This document shows positions 16,093-24,837 of a stretch of 64,000 nucleotides of DNA, one piece after another. Below the pieces are notes generated by a model that searched no databases, was not told where the DNA came from, and worked only from the letters and a program-made list of their open reading frames with translations. Both the position numbers and the translations under genes were made by a program. Numbering within the stretch: the first letter of the stretch is position 1; every line of letters starts with the position of its first letter. Source of the stretch: DASYTH01 sp036002505 (GTDB taxonomy: Bacteria; Actinomycetota; Actinomycetes; Mycobacteriales; Pseudonocardiaceae); NCBI RefSeq assembly GCF_036002505.1, contig NZ_DASYTH010000474.1, positions 32,760 to 96,759 of the forward strand. Reading direction: 5' to 3'.

Positions 16093-19000
16093 ATGAGTCG
16101 ACCGTCCGGCATGCGCAGATCCCTCGTCGCGGCCCTCGGATTCGCCGCCGCGGCGAGCCTCACCCTCACGGCGCCGGCCCACGCGGCGCCCACCCAGACC
16201 CCACGGCAGCCCACCGTGACGGCCCGGCACACCGTCACCCTGGTCACCGGCGACGTCGTCGAGCTGCACACCCTCTCCAACGGCGACGCCAACGCCACCC
16301 TCAAGCCTGCCGCCGGCCGGACGAACGTCAGCTACGCCAGCCGCAAGGTCTCCGACCAGCTGTACGTGATCCCGTCCGATGCGATGGCGCTGCTCGCCAC
16401 CGGCAAGCTGGACGAGGAGCTGTTCAACATCACCGCGCTGGTGGCGAACGGCTACGACGACGCACGTAGCGGCGCGCTGCCGCTGATCGTGCAGTACGCG
16501 CCGGACCGGGCGCAGGCGCGGGCCCTCGCCGCGCCGGTGGGCACCACCGCGCGGCACACCCTGAACAGCATCAACGCCCAGTCGGTTCAGGAGAGCAAGG
16601 CCGGCGCCAGCTCGTTCTGGGCCACACTGTCCGATTCGGACGGTCAGGTGACCGCGGCGGCCGCGTCGGTTCGGAAGATCTGGCTCAACCGCAGGGCGAA
16701 CGTCACGCTCGCGGACAGCGTGCCGCAGGTGGGCGCGCCGCAGGCGTGGGCGGCCGGCTTCGACGGCACCGGGGTCAAGGTGGCCGTGCTGGACACCGGC
16801 ATCGACGCCACGCATCCCGATCTGGACGGCGACAAGGTGGTGGCCGCGGAGAACTTCTCCGACGACACCGACGCCACCGACCACTTCGGACACGGCACCC
16901 ATGTGGCGTCCATTGTGGCGGGCAAAGGCGTCGGCGCGCCGACCGTGCGCAAGGGCGTGGCGCCGGGCGCGAGCCTGATCAACGCCAAGGTGCTCAACTC
17001 CGCCGGCTCCGGCTCGTTCGACCAGATCATCGCGGGCCTGGAGTGGGCCGCGGAGCAGGGCGCCGACGTGGCGAACATGAGCCTGGGCACCAACTCCCCC
17101 GCGCCGAACGGCGACGACCCGCTGACCCAGGCCGTGGATTCCATCAGCAAGTCCTCCGGCATGCTGATCGTGGTCGCGGCCGGGAACCTGGGCAGCGGCG
17201 AGTCCACGATCGCCAGTCCCGGCTGGGCGGACGAGGCGCTCACCGTCGGGGCGGTGGACAAGAAGGACGGGCTGGCCGGGTTCTCCAGCCGTGGCCCCAG
17301 GTTGGGCGACTTCGGCGTGAAGCCGGACATCTCCGCGCCGGGCGTGGACATCGTGGCAGCCCGGGCGGCGGGCACCAACCTCGGCCCGATCGTGGACGGC
17401 AACTACCAGCAGCTGTCCGGAACCTCGATGGCCACCCCGCACGTGGCCGGCGCCGCGGCGATCCTGGCGCAGCGTTTCCCCGGCTACAGCAACATACAGC
17501 TCAAGGACACCCTGATCTCGACGTCGAAGACGCAGCCCGAGCAGACCGTGTACGAGCAGGGCGGCGGGCGGCTGGACGTGGCCCGGGGGTACAGCCAGCA
17601 GGTGTACGCCAGCCCCGGCACGCTGAACCTCGGCTACTTCGCGTTCCCGCACACCGGGCAGCAGCCGGTGACGAAGACCGTCACCTACACCAACGACACC
17701 GCGGCCGACGTGACGCTCGCGCTGTCGCTCGATGTGTCCGGAAAGGACAGTGGGCCGGCGCCGGACGGGATGTTCTCGGTGAGCCAGCCCGGCGTGACCG
17801 TGCCGGCGGGCGGGAAGTCCGACGTCACCGTGACGGTCAACCCGACCGCGGGGCGGCTGGACCAGTTCGGCGGTCATCTGGTGGCTTCGTCGGGTGACGT
17901 CGTTGTGCACACGACGATCGGCGCGCTCGTCGAGCCGGAGATGTACAACGTCGAGGTGACCGGCATCGCCCGGGACGGCCGGCCGGCCGCGGTGATCAGC
18001 TGGGCGGAGCTGTGGAGCCTGCGGGACGGGCAGTTCCTGCAGAAGTTCTACTCCCAGGACAGCAACAAGGTCACCTTCCGGGTGCGGCCCGGGACGTACA
18101 ACCTGGCCGGCTACCTGGCCACCGCGGACGCGGCGAACACGTTCGCGCTCGAGGTGGCGACCGTGGCCGACCCGCAGCTGGAGGTGACCGGCGACCGGGC
18201 GATCACGCTGGACGCGCGGACGGCGAAGCAGGTGCTGCTGGACACCGCGAAACCGGTGGCGCCCACCACGTTCACGCTGTCCTACCACCGGGATGACGGG
18301 GACGAGCTGAATTTCCACAGCTCGTTCACGCTGAGCCCGCCGATCGCCCGCGGCTACGCCTCGCCGACGTCCACCGTGACCAAGGGGAACTTCGAGTTCT
18401 ACAGCAAGTGGGACCTGGTGGCGCCGCCGCTGCTGGCCCGGGTGACCAAGCCGGACAAGATCCAGCTCGACCCGCAGCCGATGTCCAACGCCGTGCCGGT
18501 GGACGGCAAGCACAACCTGCCGCTGGTCTACGTCGGACTCGGCAAGCCGGAGGACTACGTAGGCCGGGACGTGCGCGGCAAGATCGCGCTGATCTCCCGC
18601 GGCGAGCTCACCTTCGCCACCAAGATCGCCAACGCCACCGCGGCCGGCGCGTTCGCGGCGATCATCTTCAACAACCGGCCCGGGGTTCTGCTCGCCGGCG
18701 CGGGCAATCCCGGTGAGGTGACCATCCACGGCCTCACCATCGAGCAGGCCGCCGGCACCATGCTCACCGACCTGCTCAAACAAGGACCGGTCAACGTCGA
18801 GATCTCCGGGACGCGGATCAGCCCGTACTTCTACGACCTGCTCCTCCCCGAGAAGCAACGGGTACCCGACTCGCTGACTTACACCATCGACAAGCGCAAC
18901 ACCGCGCAGATCCTGACGTCGTACACCGCCGACGTGCCCGTGCTCGGCGACGACGTGCGACACATCTCCCGGCCGTGGCCGACCTTCTCCGTCGGGTTCG

Positions 19001-19839
19001 TGCGGGACGTGCCCCGCCCGCTGGCGCGCACCTACTTCGTGTCCGCCAACGACACCGAGTGGCTGCACGTAGCCTGGTCCAACGCACCGTTCGACGGCGA
19101 GTTCGACCACGCCTACACCGCCTACTCACCGCGGGCGCTGCTCTCCGAGACCTGGTTCGGCCGGGTGTCCCGACCCGGTCCGTCCCCGCTCTGGGGACCG
19201 GCGGTGTCCCGGACCGGTGACCAGTTCATCATGGGCCTGTTCCCGCACTCCGACTCCGGCGGCCACTTCGGCTGGGGCGGCGGGACCGACGTGTACAGCT
19301 CCAAGCTGTTCATCAACAGCCAGCTGCTCCAGGAGATCCCGTCCTTCCCGGTCGGCTCCTTCCCGGCCTCGGCGTCCCCGGCCACCTACCGGTTGACATT
19401 GAGCGGAAAACGGGCCACACCATGGTCGACGTACTCCACCGAGACCAACACCACCTGGACCTTCAAGTCCAGCCGCCCGGCCGCCGAGGAGACCGAGCTA
19501 CCCTCGCTGGTGCAGGTCGACTTCGACCTCGCGCTGGACGACCTGAACCGTGCGCCCGACCAGTCGGCCTACACGTTCCGGCTCACCCCCGGCCACGTGG
19601 CCGGCACGTCCGGGGAGATCAAGACCGTCCAAGCCTGGGTCTCCTTCAACGACGGCGGCACATGGCGCAAAATCGACCTGGTCGCCCTCGGCAACGGGTC
19701 CTACCAGGCCACCGTCCAACACCCCAAACTAGCCAACACCACCGGCGCCGTTTCCCTGCGCGTCAAGGCAACCGACACCACCGGCAACGCCCTCGACCAA
19801 ACCGTGATCCGCGCCTACGGCCTCAAACCCGCGGCCTGA
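16093..19839 (+). CDS. Secreted S8 family serine peptidase (subtilase) with PA domain
   Basis: 1248 aa, exported. The start ATG at 16093 follows AAGGAGGAG. Residues 1-31 form a signal peptide ending APAHA. The catalytic triad is visible: Asp in VAVLDTGID near residue 233, His in GHGTHVASI near 266, and Ser in GTSMATPHVAGAAA near 443. A protease-associated insert (GRDVRGKIALISRGE) lies around residues 815-870. The remainder is beta-rich and extends well beyond the minimal subtilase, as in large streptomycete-type exported subtilases. It is monocistronic, divergent from the paired TrmB/LuxR regulators, and ends at a perfect 18-bp hairpin. It presumably acts outside the cell after propeptide removal; its substrate is unknown. 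Confidence 0.95.
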   Translation: MSRPSGMRRSLVAALGFAAAASLTLTAPAHAAPTQTPRQPTVTARHTVTLVTGDVVELHTLSNGDANATLKPAAGRTNVSYASRKVSDQLYVIPSDAMALLATGKLDEELFNITALVANGYDDARSGALPLIVQYAPDRAQARALAAPVGTTARHTLNSINAQSVQESKAGASSFWATLSDSDGQVTAAAASVRKIWLNRRANVTLADSVPQVGAPQAWAAGFDGTGVKVAVLDTGIDATHPDLDGDKVVAAENFSDDTDATDHFGHGTHVASIVAGKGVGAPTVRKGVAPGASLINAKVLNSAGSGSFDQIIAGLEWAAEQGADVANMSLGTNSPAPNGDDPLTQAVDSISKSSGMLIVVAAGNLGSGESTIASPGWADEALTVGAVDKKDGLAGFSSRGPRLGDFGVKPDISAPGVDIVAARAAGTNLGPIVDGNYQQLSGTSMATPHVAGAAAILAQRFPGYSNIQLKDTLISTSKTQPEQTVYEQGGGRLDVARGYSQQVYASPGTLNLGYFAFPHTGQQPVTKTVTYTNDTAADVTLALSLDVSGKDSGPAPDGMFSVSQPGVTVPAGGKSDVTVTVNPTAGRLDQFGGHLVASSGDVVVHTTIGALVEPEMYNVEVTGIARDGRPAAVISWAELWSLRDGQFLQKFYSQDSNKVTFRVRPGTYNLAGYLATADAANTFALEVATVADPQLEVTGDRAITLDARTAKQVLLDTAKPVAPTTFTLSYHRDDGDELNFHSSFTLSPPIARGYASPTSTVTKGNFEFYSKWDLVAPPLLARVTKPDKIQLDPQPMSNAVPVDGKHNLPLVYVGLGKPEDYVGRDVRGKIALISRGELTFATKIANATAAGAFAAIIFNNRPGVLLAGAGNPGEVTIHGLTIEQAAGTMLTDLLKQGPVNVEISGTRISPYFYDLLLPEKQRVPDSLTYTIDKRNTAQILTSYTADVPVLGDDVRHISRPWPTFSVGFVRDVPRPLARTYFVSANDTEWLHVAWSNAPFDGEFDHAYTAYSPRALLSETWFGRVSRPGPSPLWGPAVSRTGDQFIMGLFPHSDSGGHFGWGGGTDVYSSKLFINSQLLQEIPSFPVGSFPASASPATYRLTLSGKRATPWSTYSTETNTTWTFKSSRPAAEETELPSLVQVDFDLALDDLNRAPDQSAYTFRLTPGHVAGTSGEIKTVQAWVSFNDGGTWRKIDLVALGNGSYQATVQHPKLANTTGAVSLRVKATDTTGNALDQTVIRAYGLKPAA

Positions 19840-19849
19840 GGAGGGCGAT

Positions 19850-19892
19850 GAAAGCGTCCTTCCTCACCTCCAGCGTGAGGAAGGACGCTTTC
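19850..19892. terminator. Perfect 18-bp hairpin, bidirectional terminator between convergent genes
   Basis: GAAAGCGTCCTTCCTCAC (19850-19867) and its exact complement (19875-19892) enclose a 7-base loop. The hairpin begins 10 bases after the subtilase stop and touches the stop codon of the convergent LAL regulator. It can serve both transcripts. Confidence 0.85.
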
Positions 19893-22692
19893 ACCGCACT
19901 GCGGCCTCGCGGGCAATCTCGATCCGAGAGCGAACCCCAAGTTTGGCCAGTATGTGCGACACATGCGTGCCGACCGTCCGCGGCGACAGCACCAACTGCT
20001 CCGCAATCTGCCGATTCGGCAACCCCTCGGCCACCATCTCGGCGATCCTCATCTCGGTCGGCGTGAGGGCACCCCAACCCGTCGTGGCCCGCCGGTGTTT
20101 TGCCCGCGGACCCCGACGGATTCCGTGCTGCCGAAGCTGTGCACGCAAGTGCCCCAGGTCCCAGCTCGCGCCGAGCCCGTCGTAAGTATCGTGGGCACGC
20201 GTGAACGCATCTCGTGCGGAGTTGTGGTCACCGCGGCTGGCGAACCCAATGGCGGCGGCCTCACAAGCTCGGGCGCGCAGCAGCGGCCGTCCGGCCTCGT
20301 TGTAGCTTTCGGCCGCTTGCAGTAGTAAGGAGGGGTCGTCGTTCAACAGCCCACGGCAGTATCCTGCTGCGGCGAGGCGGTGCGGTACCTGAGACCGAGC
20401 GGCAAGCCTGTCCACTTGGTCGGCGATGTCTGTGGCGATGTCGGTCTTCCCCGTGATTACCGCCAAACGTGCAGCTTCGGGGAGCAGATCCTCCATCTCC
20501 CCCAGCTCTTCTACTTGATTGGCAGCACCTTCGGTGAGCACGGCAAGTGCGGCGTCGGGGGCGCCGGAGACTTCGTGGTCGAGGCTACGAGCCAGTGCCA
20601 ACGAGAACACAACTCGATTGCCAATCCGCTCCGCGCTGGGCTCGGCGATGGTCAGCAACTGCCGGGCGGTTGCCGGATCGCCGCGGTGGAAGGCAATGGC
20701 GGCAGCGATGCCTCGGTCGCAGCAAGTCGCACTCGGATCTTTGAACTCGTCCGGAAGGATGTCCACCTCGGTCAGCGCATCATCCCAACGGCCGACCTCG
20801 AATAGCAGTTCGCCTAATGCAGTTTGCGCCTGCGCCAGCCGAACCAGGCTGCCCGCCTCATCAGCAAGCTGGCAGACTCGTTCGGCCGCCGCAATCGCCT
20901 CTGCGTAGCGGTCGGTGTCCCCGAGAGCAACCGTCTGGTTGATGCGCAGCAGTAAGCCGAGATCGGTGAGACCCGGGTTGTCTCCAACGACGGACAAGGC
21001 ACGATCAAACAGAGGAAGCGCACCGGCGATGTCCCCACGCGTCCCCAACACGATGGTCAGCACGTGCAGGGACCAGCCGATGGCCCATCGGTCGTCGGCC
21101 TCTTCGGCCGTGCGCAAGGCCTCTGTGGCAACTTGGCCGGCGACGCCGACTTCACCAAGATCCCAATGTGCCCGTGCAGTCAGCACGAGCAATCGGGCTC
21201 GTTGCTGCGCCGAAATCGCTGGCACGGCAAGCGCCTGAGACAGTGCTTCGAGGGACTCATCAGACTTGCCCATCATTCTTCGGCACTGCGTTAGCGTCGA
21301 GTGAAGATCGATGAGTAGGTCAGGCTCGCCGATCACCGACATAGCCCGGGTGATGACTCGCTCCGCGCCGACGCTGTTTCCGCTGCGGTGCAACGCATCT
21401 GCCAACCGGCCGGCAAGAATCGCACCCCGCCTCGTAGTCGCGGCCAGCCGGCGAGTCGCCTGCCGCAGTAGGTGCACCGCAGCCTGCGGGGCCCGCGCGA
21501 CGAGTGTCGGCGCCGCGTCGACCAGCCAGTTCAGTAGGGTGTCGTCCAGCGGGCCAGCGCCTGGAGATTCGACCGCACGCAACAGCTGCCGAGCGACGCG
21601 GGTGATCGGCACGCCAGCCTCAGCCAATGCCTTGGCAGCATCCAGATGCCAGGCCGGACGGACTGCGGCCGGAATATCGTCATAGAGCGCATCACGGATC
21701 AAGGGATGCCGGAAGGACAAGCGCTCCCCAGCCTCCTCGAGTACCCCTGCGGCGAGAGCCTCGTCGATCACGGGAACCAGTTCGGTCACGCGCTGGCCGA
21801 GCACTATGGCCAGATCGGACACCAAGAACTCCACGCCTAGCAAGGCCGCAGCTTGGAGTCCCGCACGCATCTCCCGTGACAAGAAGTCCAGCCGTTGTGC
21901 GATGGCGGCGACCAGCGACTCCGGAACGGGTCCGCCGGCCACCTTGACGACCCCTGCAGTGTCGACGCTGATGCGCTTCGCGCGAGCTAGGCCTGCTATC
22001 AACTCACTTGCGTACAGCGGGTTTCCCGCCGCACCATCCGCCAGCTCCAGCAGGTCCGCACCGGGCTTGGCGCCAACTATCCCACTGATCAACTTGGCAA
22101 CGGATGCTGCTGGGAGCGGACCGAGCGTGATCGTGCCCTCCGCCCCAACCGCACGATGCACCGCGAGCAGCTCGTCGCGCTGGGGTACCGGACGCGTCGT
22201 GCCGATTAACAGCAACGGCGCGCGCTCGGCCGAGCGGACAAGCCATTCCCACACGCTGAGGGTTGCTGGATCGGCCCACTGCAAGTCATCGATGATCAGC
22301 AGGGTCGACATCGTGGAACACAGTTCGGCTACCAGCGTGAGCATCTGCTCAGAAGCCGCCACGATGGCGTCGGCGCTGCTTCCGAGCTCGTCCTGGAGTA
22401 GCCGCAGGATGGTGGCCAGCCGGGGCTCTCCCGCGGATTCCCGTGCCCGCAAGGCATCCAGCAACGGCTGAAGTGGCAGCGCCTGCCCTAGTTCGTCGCA
22501 CGCTGCGCGGAAAACCTGGCAGCCGCGCCGTTCGGCAACCGCCGCAGCTGCCCGCACAAGTGAGGACTTGCCGATACCGGGTTCACCCTCGATCAACGCG
22601 GCCCGACCGGTGCCGTCCACGAGGTCGTCGACCCATCCGGTGAGCTGGGCGAGCTCGACGTCCCTGCCGACAAGGGTGGTCGCACCCGGCAT
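19891..22692 (-). CDS. LAL-type LuxR transcriptional regulator with AAA ATPase
   Basis: About 933 aa. The N-terminus LVGRDVELAQL is followed by the Walker A motif GEPGIGKSS and the Walker B region LLIIDDLQWAD, defining the AAA ATPase of large ATP-binding LuxR regulators. The middle is a long alpha-helical TPR-like region. The C-terminal 60 residues are a LuxR HTH (LTPTEMRIAEMVAEGLPNRQ, ILAKLGVRSR). The ATG at 22692 starts the conserved VGRD block; an ATG at 22734 is also in frame. It is divergent from a tiny secreted peptide gene. The regulated genes are not evident from the sequence. Confidence 0.85.
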   Translation of the reverse strand: MPGATTLVGRDVELAQLTGWVDDLVDGTGRAALIEGEPGIGKSSLVRAAAAVAERRGCQVFRAACDELGQALPLQPLLDALRARESAGEPRLATILRLLQDELGSSADAIVAASEQMLTLVAELCSTMSTLLIIDDLQWADPATLSVWEWLVRSAERAPLLLIGTTRPVPQRDELLAVHRAVGAEGTITLGPLPAASVAKLISGIVGAKPGADLLELADGAAGNPLYASELIAGLARAKRISVDTAGVVKVAGGPVPESLVAAIAQRLDFLSREMRAGLQAAALLGVEFLVSDLAIVLGQRVTELVPVIDEALAAGVLEEAGERLSFRHPLIRDALYDDIPAAVRPAWHLDAAKALAEAGVPITRVARQLLRAVESPGAGPLDDTLLNWLVDAAPTLVARAPQAAVHLLRQATRRLAATTRRGAILAGRLADALHRSGNSVGAERVITRAMSVIGEPDLLIDLHSTLTQCRRMMGKSDESLEALSQALAVPAISAQQRARLLVLTARAHWDLGEVGVAGQVATEALRTAEEADDRWAIGWSLHVLTIVLGTRGDIAGALPLFDRALSVVGDNPGLTDLGLLLRINQTVALGDTDRYAEAIAAAERVCQLADEAGSLVRLAQAQTALGELLFEVGRWDDALTEVDILPDEFKDPSATCCDRGIAAAIAFHRGDPATARQLLTIAEPSAERIGNRVVFSLALARSLDHEVSGAPDAALAVLTEGAANQVEELGEMEDLLPEAARLAVITGKTDIATDIADQVDRLAARSQVPHRLAAAGYCRGLLNDDPSLLLQAAESYNEAGRPLLRARACEAAAIGFASRGDHNSARDAFTRAHDTYDGLGASWDLGHLRAQLRQHGIRRGPRAKHRRATTGWGALTPTEMRIAEMVAEGLPNRQIAEQLVLSPRTVGTHVSHILAKLGVRSRIEIAREAAVR

Positions 22693-22971
22693 CCTTCGAC
22701 AGTACGACGTCACCTGAAAATGGACAACGTCCATCCGAGCGACAGCCGGACCTGGTTGGTGCTGTCGCCGTGACGGAATCGTTACTATCTGTACACCTTT
22801 TCTTAACTCTGAGTATTGACTCGTTATTGACTTTTTAAATCCGTCATGGGATCGTTTTGGTGGAAAGAGTATGTTAGCTGATCTCTATACCAACTTCCCG
22901 CCACCAGGTTTTAGGGGTGCGCTAACCTCTCTTTCACTGTCATTTATCGGGCCTATGTCGGGGAGGCCAAA
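22693..22971. other. AT-rich divergent region with spaced ATTGACT repeats
   Basis: Base composition drops clearly between about 22780 and 23160 compared with the flanks. The heptamer ATTGACT occurs at 22815 and again 11 bases later at 22826 (gtATTGACTcgttATTGACTtttt), and AT-rich -10-like stretches follow. GGGGAGG at 22960-22966 is the ribosome site for the secreted peptide gene. No longer ORF is present. Confidence 0.5.
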
Positions 22972-23100
22972 ATGCGTATTACAAGGGCAATCGTAGCTGT
23001 CATGGTATCGATGCTGGTGACGTTTGGAGTGCTTAGCACTACTGTCGCCAGCGCCGACCCAGACATGTACCACAACGGCAGCATATCCAGCAACGGCTAA
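22972..23100 (+). CDS. Secreted small peptide (42 codons)
   Basis: An ATG at 22972, six bases after GGGGAGG, opens a 42-codon frame ending TAA. The first 28 residues are a classical signal peptide: MRITRAI charged start, VAVMVSMLVTFGVL hydrophobic core, and a VASA cleavage site. Cleavage would release the 14-residue peptide DPDMYHNGSISSNG. It has no relatives that I can name. The gene is alone on its strand in the AT-rich patch, divergent from the LAL regulator. It could be a signalling peptide, or the front end of a gene truncated by an early stop; nothing recognisable continues downstream in frame. Confidence 0.6.
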   Translation: MRITRAIVAVMVSMLVTFGVLSTTVASADPDMYHNGSISSNG

Positions 23101-23180
23101 CGAATTGGCGGGAAATCCAATTTTTCTGGCTGGCTCGAGGTCCCAGTGGCAAACCGTGGGTTTCGTGTGCCTGCGAGTGG

Positions 23181-23492
23181 TCATGGTTTGCCACCGGCCG
23201 CGATCATTGTTCGGCCGGGCTCGATCTGCCGTCGCAGATGCGGGCCTGGGACCTCGATTACCGGACCGGCGTCGCTGTGGTGTGTCGGGCCACGACGCTT
23301 CGCCCGGTCCTGCAGTGCGCGGCCTAGGGTTACGAGGCGTCCGGCCAGGTGGGCCTCGTCGGCCACGCTGACTTGCTCCCGTCGGCCGGCATCCGCGTCG
23401 AGGAGCAGGAGCACGAACCGAGCGATGTGGTTGTTGACGCTCGACAGCTCGGCCATGAGCTCTAACTCGTCATGCCAGTCGGGAGAAGTCAC
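23181..23492 (-). CDS. Small hypothetical protein
   Basis: 103 aa with a GTG start at 23490-23492. The sequence is mostly helical (LELMAELSSVNNHIARFVLLLL, LAGRLVTLGRALQDRAKRRG) with a basic tail, and no catalytic motif is seen. I do not recognise the family. Immediately upstream are an inverted repeat around GACCTAGGGTC (23508-23518) and a dyad ATGTC-GA-GACAT (23519-23530), which could be an operator. Codon position composition fits a real gene, but proof is lacking. Confidence 0.5.
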   Translation of the reverse strand: MTSPDWHDELELMAELSSVNNHIARFVLLLLDADAGRREQVSVADEAHLAGRLVTLGRALQDRAKRRGPTHHSDAGPVIEVPGPHLRRQIEPGRTMIAAGGKP

Positions 23493-23633
23493 TAGGCCAC
23501 CCTTGACCTAGGGTCATGTCGAGACATCGGTCAAGTGACGGATATCTAGCCTGCCGCGCTCGCGGCAACTTTGCCGGGATTCGGGACCCTGTCGGGGCCG
23601 GCCCGGCCTCTCTTTTGTCCCCAGTGGACATTA

Positions 23634-23999
23634 TCAGCCGGAGGTGTCCTGCACTGACCAGCGGTTGCCGTCTGGATCGGTGAAGAACACGAACGCGCCA
23701 CCGGGGCCGCGGGTGACGTCGCTGACGTCCACGCCGCGGCCGGCGAGCTCGGCGCGGGCGGCGTCGATGTCGTCGACCACGAGCTGCATGCCGGCGGCCG
23801 TGCCCGGCTCGGAATCGATGACGCCCTTGCCGATGGCGATCGAGCACGGCGAGCCGGGCGGGGTCAGCTGGACGAAGCGCAGGTTCTCGCTGACCGTGTG
23901 GTCGTGGTCGACGGTGAAGCCGGCCTTCTCCGCGTAGAACTCCTTGGCCCGGTCCACGTCGGACACCGGCACGATCACCAGCTCGAGCTTGAAATCCAT
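23634..23999 (-). CDS. VOC (glyoxalase/bleomycin resistance) family protein
   Basis: 121 aa consisting of two beta-alpha-beta-beta-beta modules: LELVIVPVSDVDRAKEFYAE starts the first and MQLVVDDIDAARAELAGRG the second, ending GAFVFFTDPDGNRWSVQDTS. The length and motifs match single-chain vicinal-oxygen-chelate proteins, which act as dimers on small electrophiles or in drug sequestration. The substrate cannot be read from the sequence. It stands alone, upstream of the hairpin that ends the copper operon. Confidence 0.9.
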   Translation of the reverse strand: MDFKLELVIVPVSDVDRAKEFYAEKAGFTVDHDHTVSENLRFVQLTPPGSPCSIAIGKGVIDSEPGTAAGMQLVVDDIDAARAELAGRGVDVSDVTRGPGGAFVFFTDPDGNRWSVQDTSG

Positions 24000-24018
24000 G
24001 GAGGGGACGGTATCACCA

Positions 24019-24063
24019 TGAAGGGTCCCTTCAGGACGTTCAGCGCCCTGGAGGGACCCTTCA
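24019..24063. terminator. 17-bp hairpin terminator downstream of the copper operon
   Basis: TGAAGGGTCCCTTCAGG (24019-24035) pairs with 24047-24063 with a single G-U wobble and an 11-base loop. It lies 14 bases past the ycnI stop on the minus strand and just outside the VOC gene start. Confidence 0.75.
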
Positions 24064-24076
24064 CCGCGTGTGACGG

Positions 24077-24817
24077 CTACGCCGCCGCTTCATCACCCCC
24101 TCTGCGCCGGGCGGTGCGGACCGCTATCAGCACCGCCCAGAGGGCGGCCAGTACGGCGGCCGCGGTGGCCGCGAGGGCCCACCACGCGACGGGTGGCGTG
24201 CCGCCGCCCGTCGTCGTGGTCGCGGCGGCCGTTGCGAGGTGTCCGGCGTGTTCGCTGTCGGCCGTGGAGCCGGCGGGGGTGAGGGCGAGCACCGCAGCCG
24301 GATGCTCCGGCTCGGGTGCGCCCTCGACCGCCGGTTCGTCGATCCACCGGACGACCTGGCCGTCACTGTAGGTCTGGAGGACCTTGAAGACGGCCCGGTC
24401 GGCCTTGGGCAATGGACCGGCCGACACCCGGAACACCTCGTACTCGCCCGGTTTGACGGCCGTGTCAGGGCTCGCCGCGCTCCACTCGATCTGGCTGACC
24501 GCCTGGGTCACCTGCCCACCGTGGCCGTCCGGAACCGGAGCGGCCACGGGGGCCTTGGTGACTTTGTACGTCCACCCCGGGTGGGGCAGCACGGACACCG
24601 AGGCGATCGGCGTGTCGGTGGGGAACGCGACCTGGAGCTTCACCGTGGAGGCGGTGTCGCTCTCGGTGGGCACCTGGAAGGCGATCTCCGCGTGCCCGCC
24701 CTGCACCGCATCGGAAGAGTGCACTGTCACGTGCGCGCCGGCGATGAAGCCCGCGCCCAGCATGAGTCCACCCGAGACGGTTGCCACGACGCCAAGCCGG
24801 GCGAGTAGCCGGGACAT
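24077..24817 (-). CDS. ycnI: YcnI family (DUF1775) copper-associated membrane-anchored protein
   Basis: 246 aa. The signal segment ends GAHVTVHSSDA, which places a histidine at the mature N-terminus, the Cu(II)-binding His-brace-type position of YcnI proteins. The body has the YcnI pattern AEIAFQVPTESDT, VLPHPGWTYKVTK and YEVFRVSAGPLP with conserved Trp. A C-terminal membrane helix (WALAATAAAVLAALWAVLIAV) and basic tail anchor it. The ATG at 24817 has GGGAGGTGA upstream and follows the oxidase stop by 20 bp, so the two are cotranscribed. The likely role is extracytoplasmic copper binding or transfer. Confidence 0.9.
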   Translation of the reverse strand: MSRLLARLGVVATVSGGLMLGAGFIAGAHVTVHSSDAVQGGHAEIAFQVPTESDTASTVKLQVAFPTDTPIASVSVLPHPGWTYKVTKAPVAAPVPDGHGGQVTQAVSQIEWSAASPDTAVKPGEYEVFRVSAGPLPKADRAVFKVLQTYSDGQVVRWIDEPAVEGAPEPEHPAAVLALTPAGSTADSEHAGHLATAAATTTTGGGTPPVAWWALAATAAAVLAALWAVLIAVRTARRRGGDEAAA

Positions 24818-24837
24818 TCTCTACTTCACCTCCCTGT

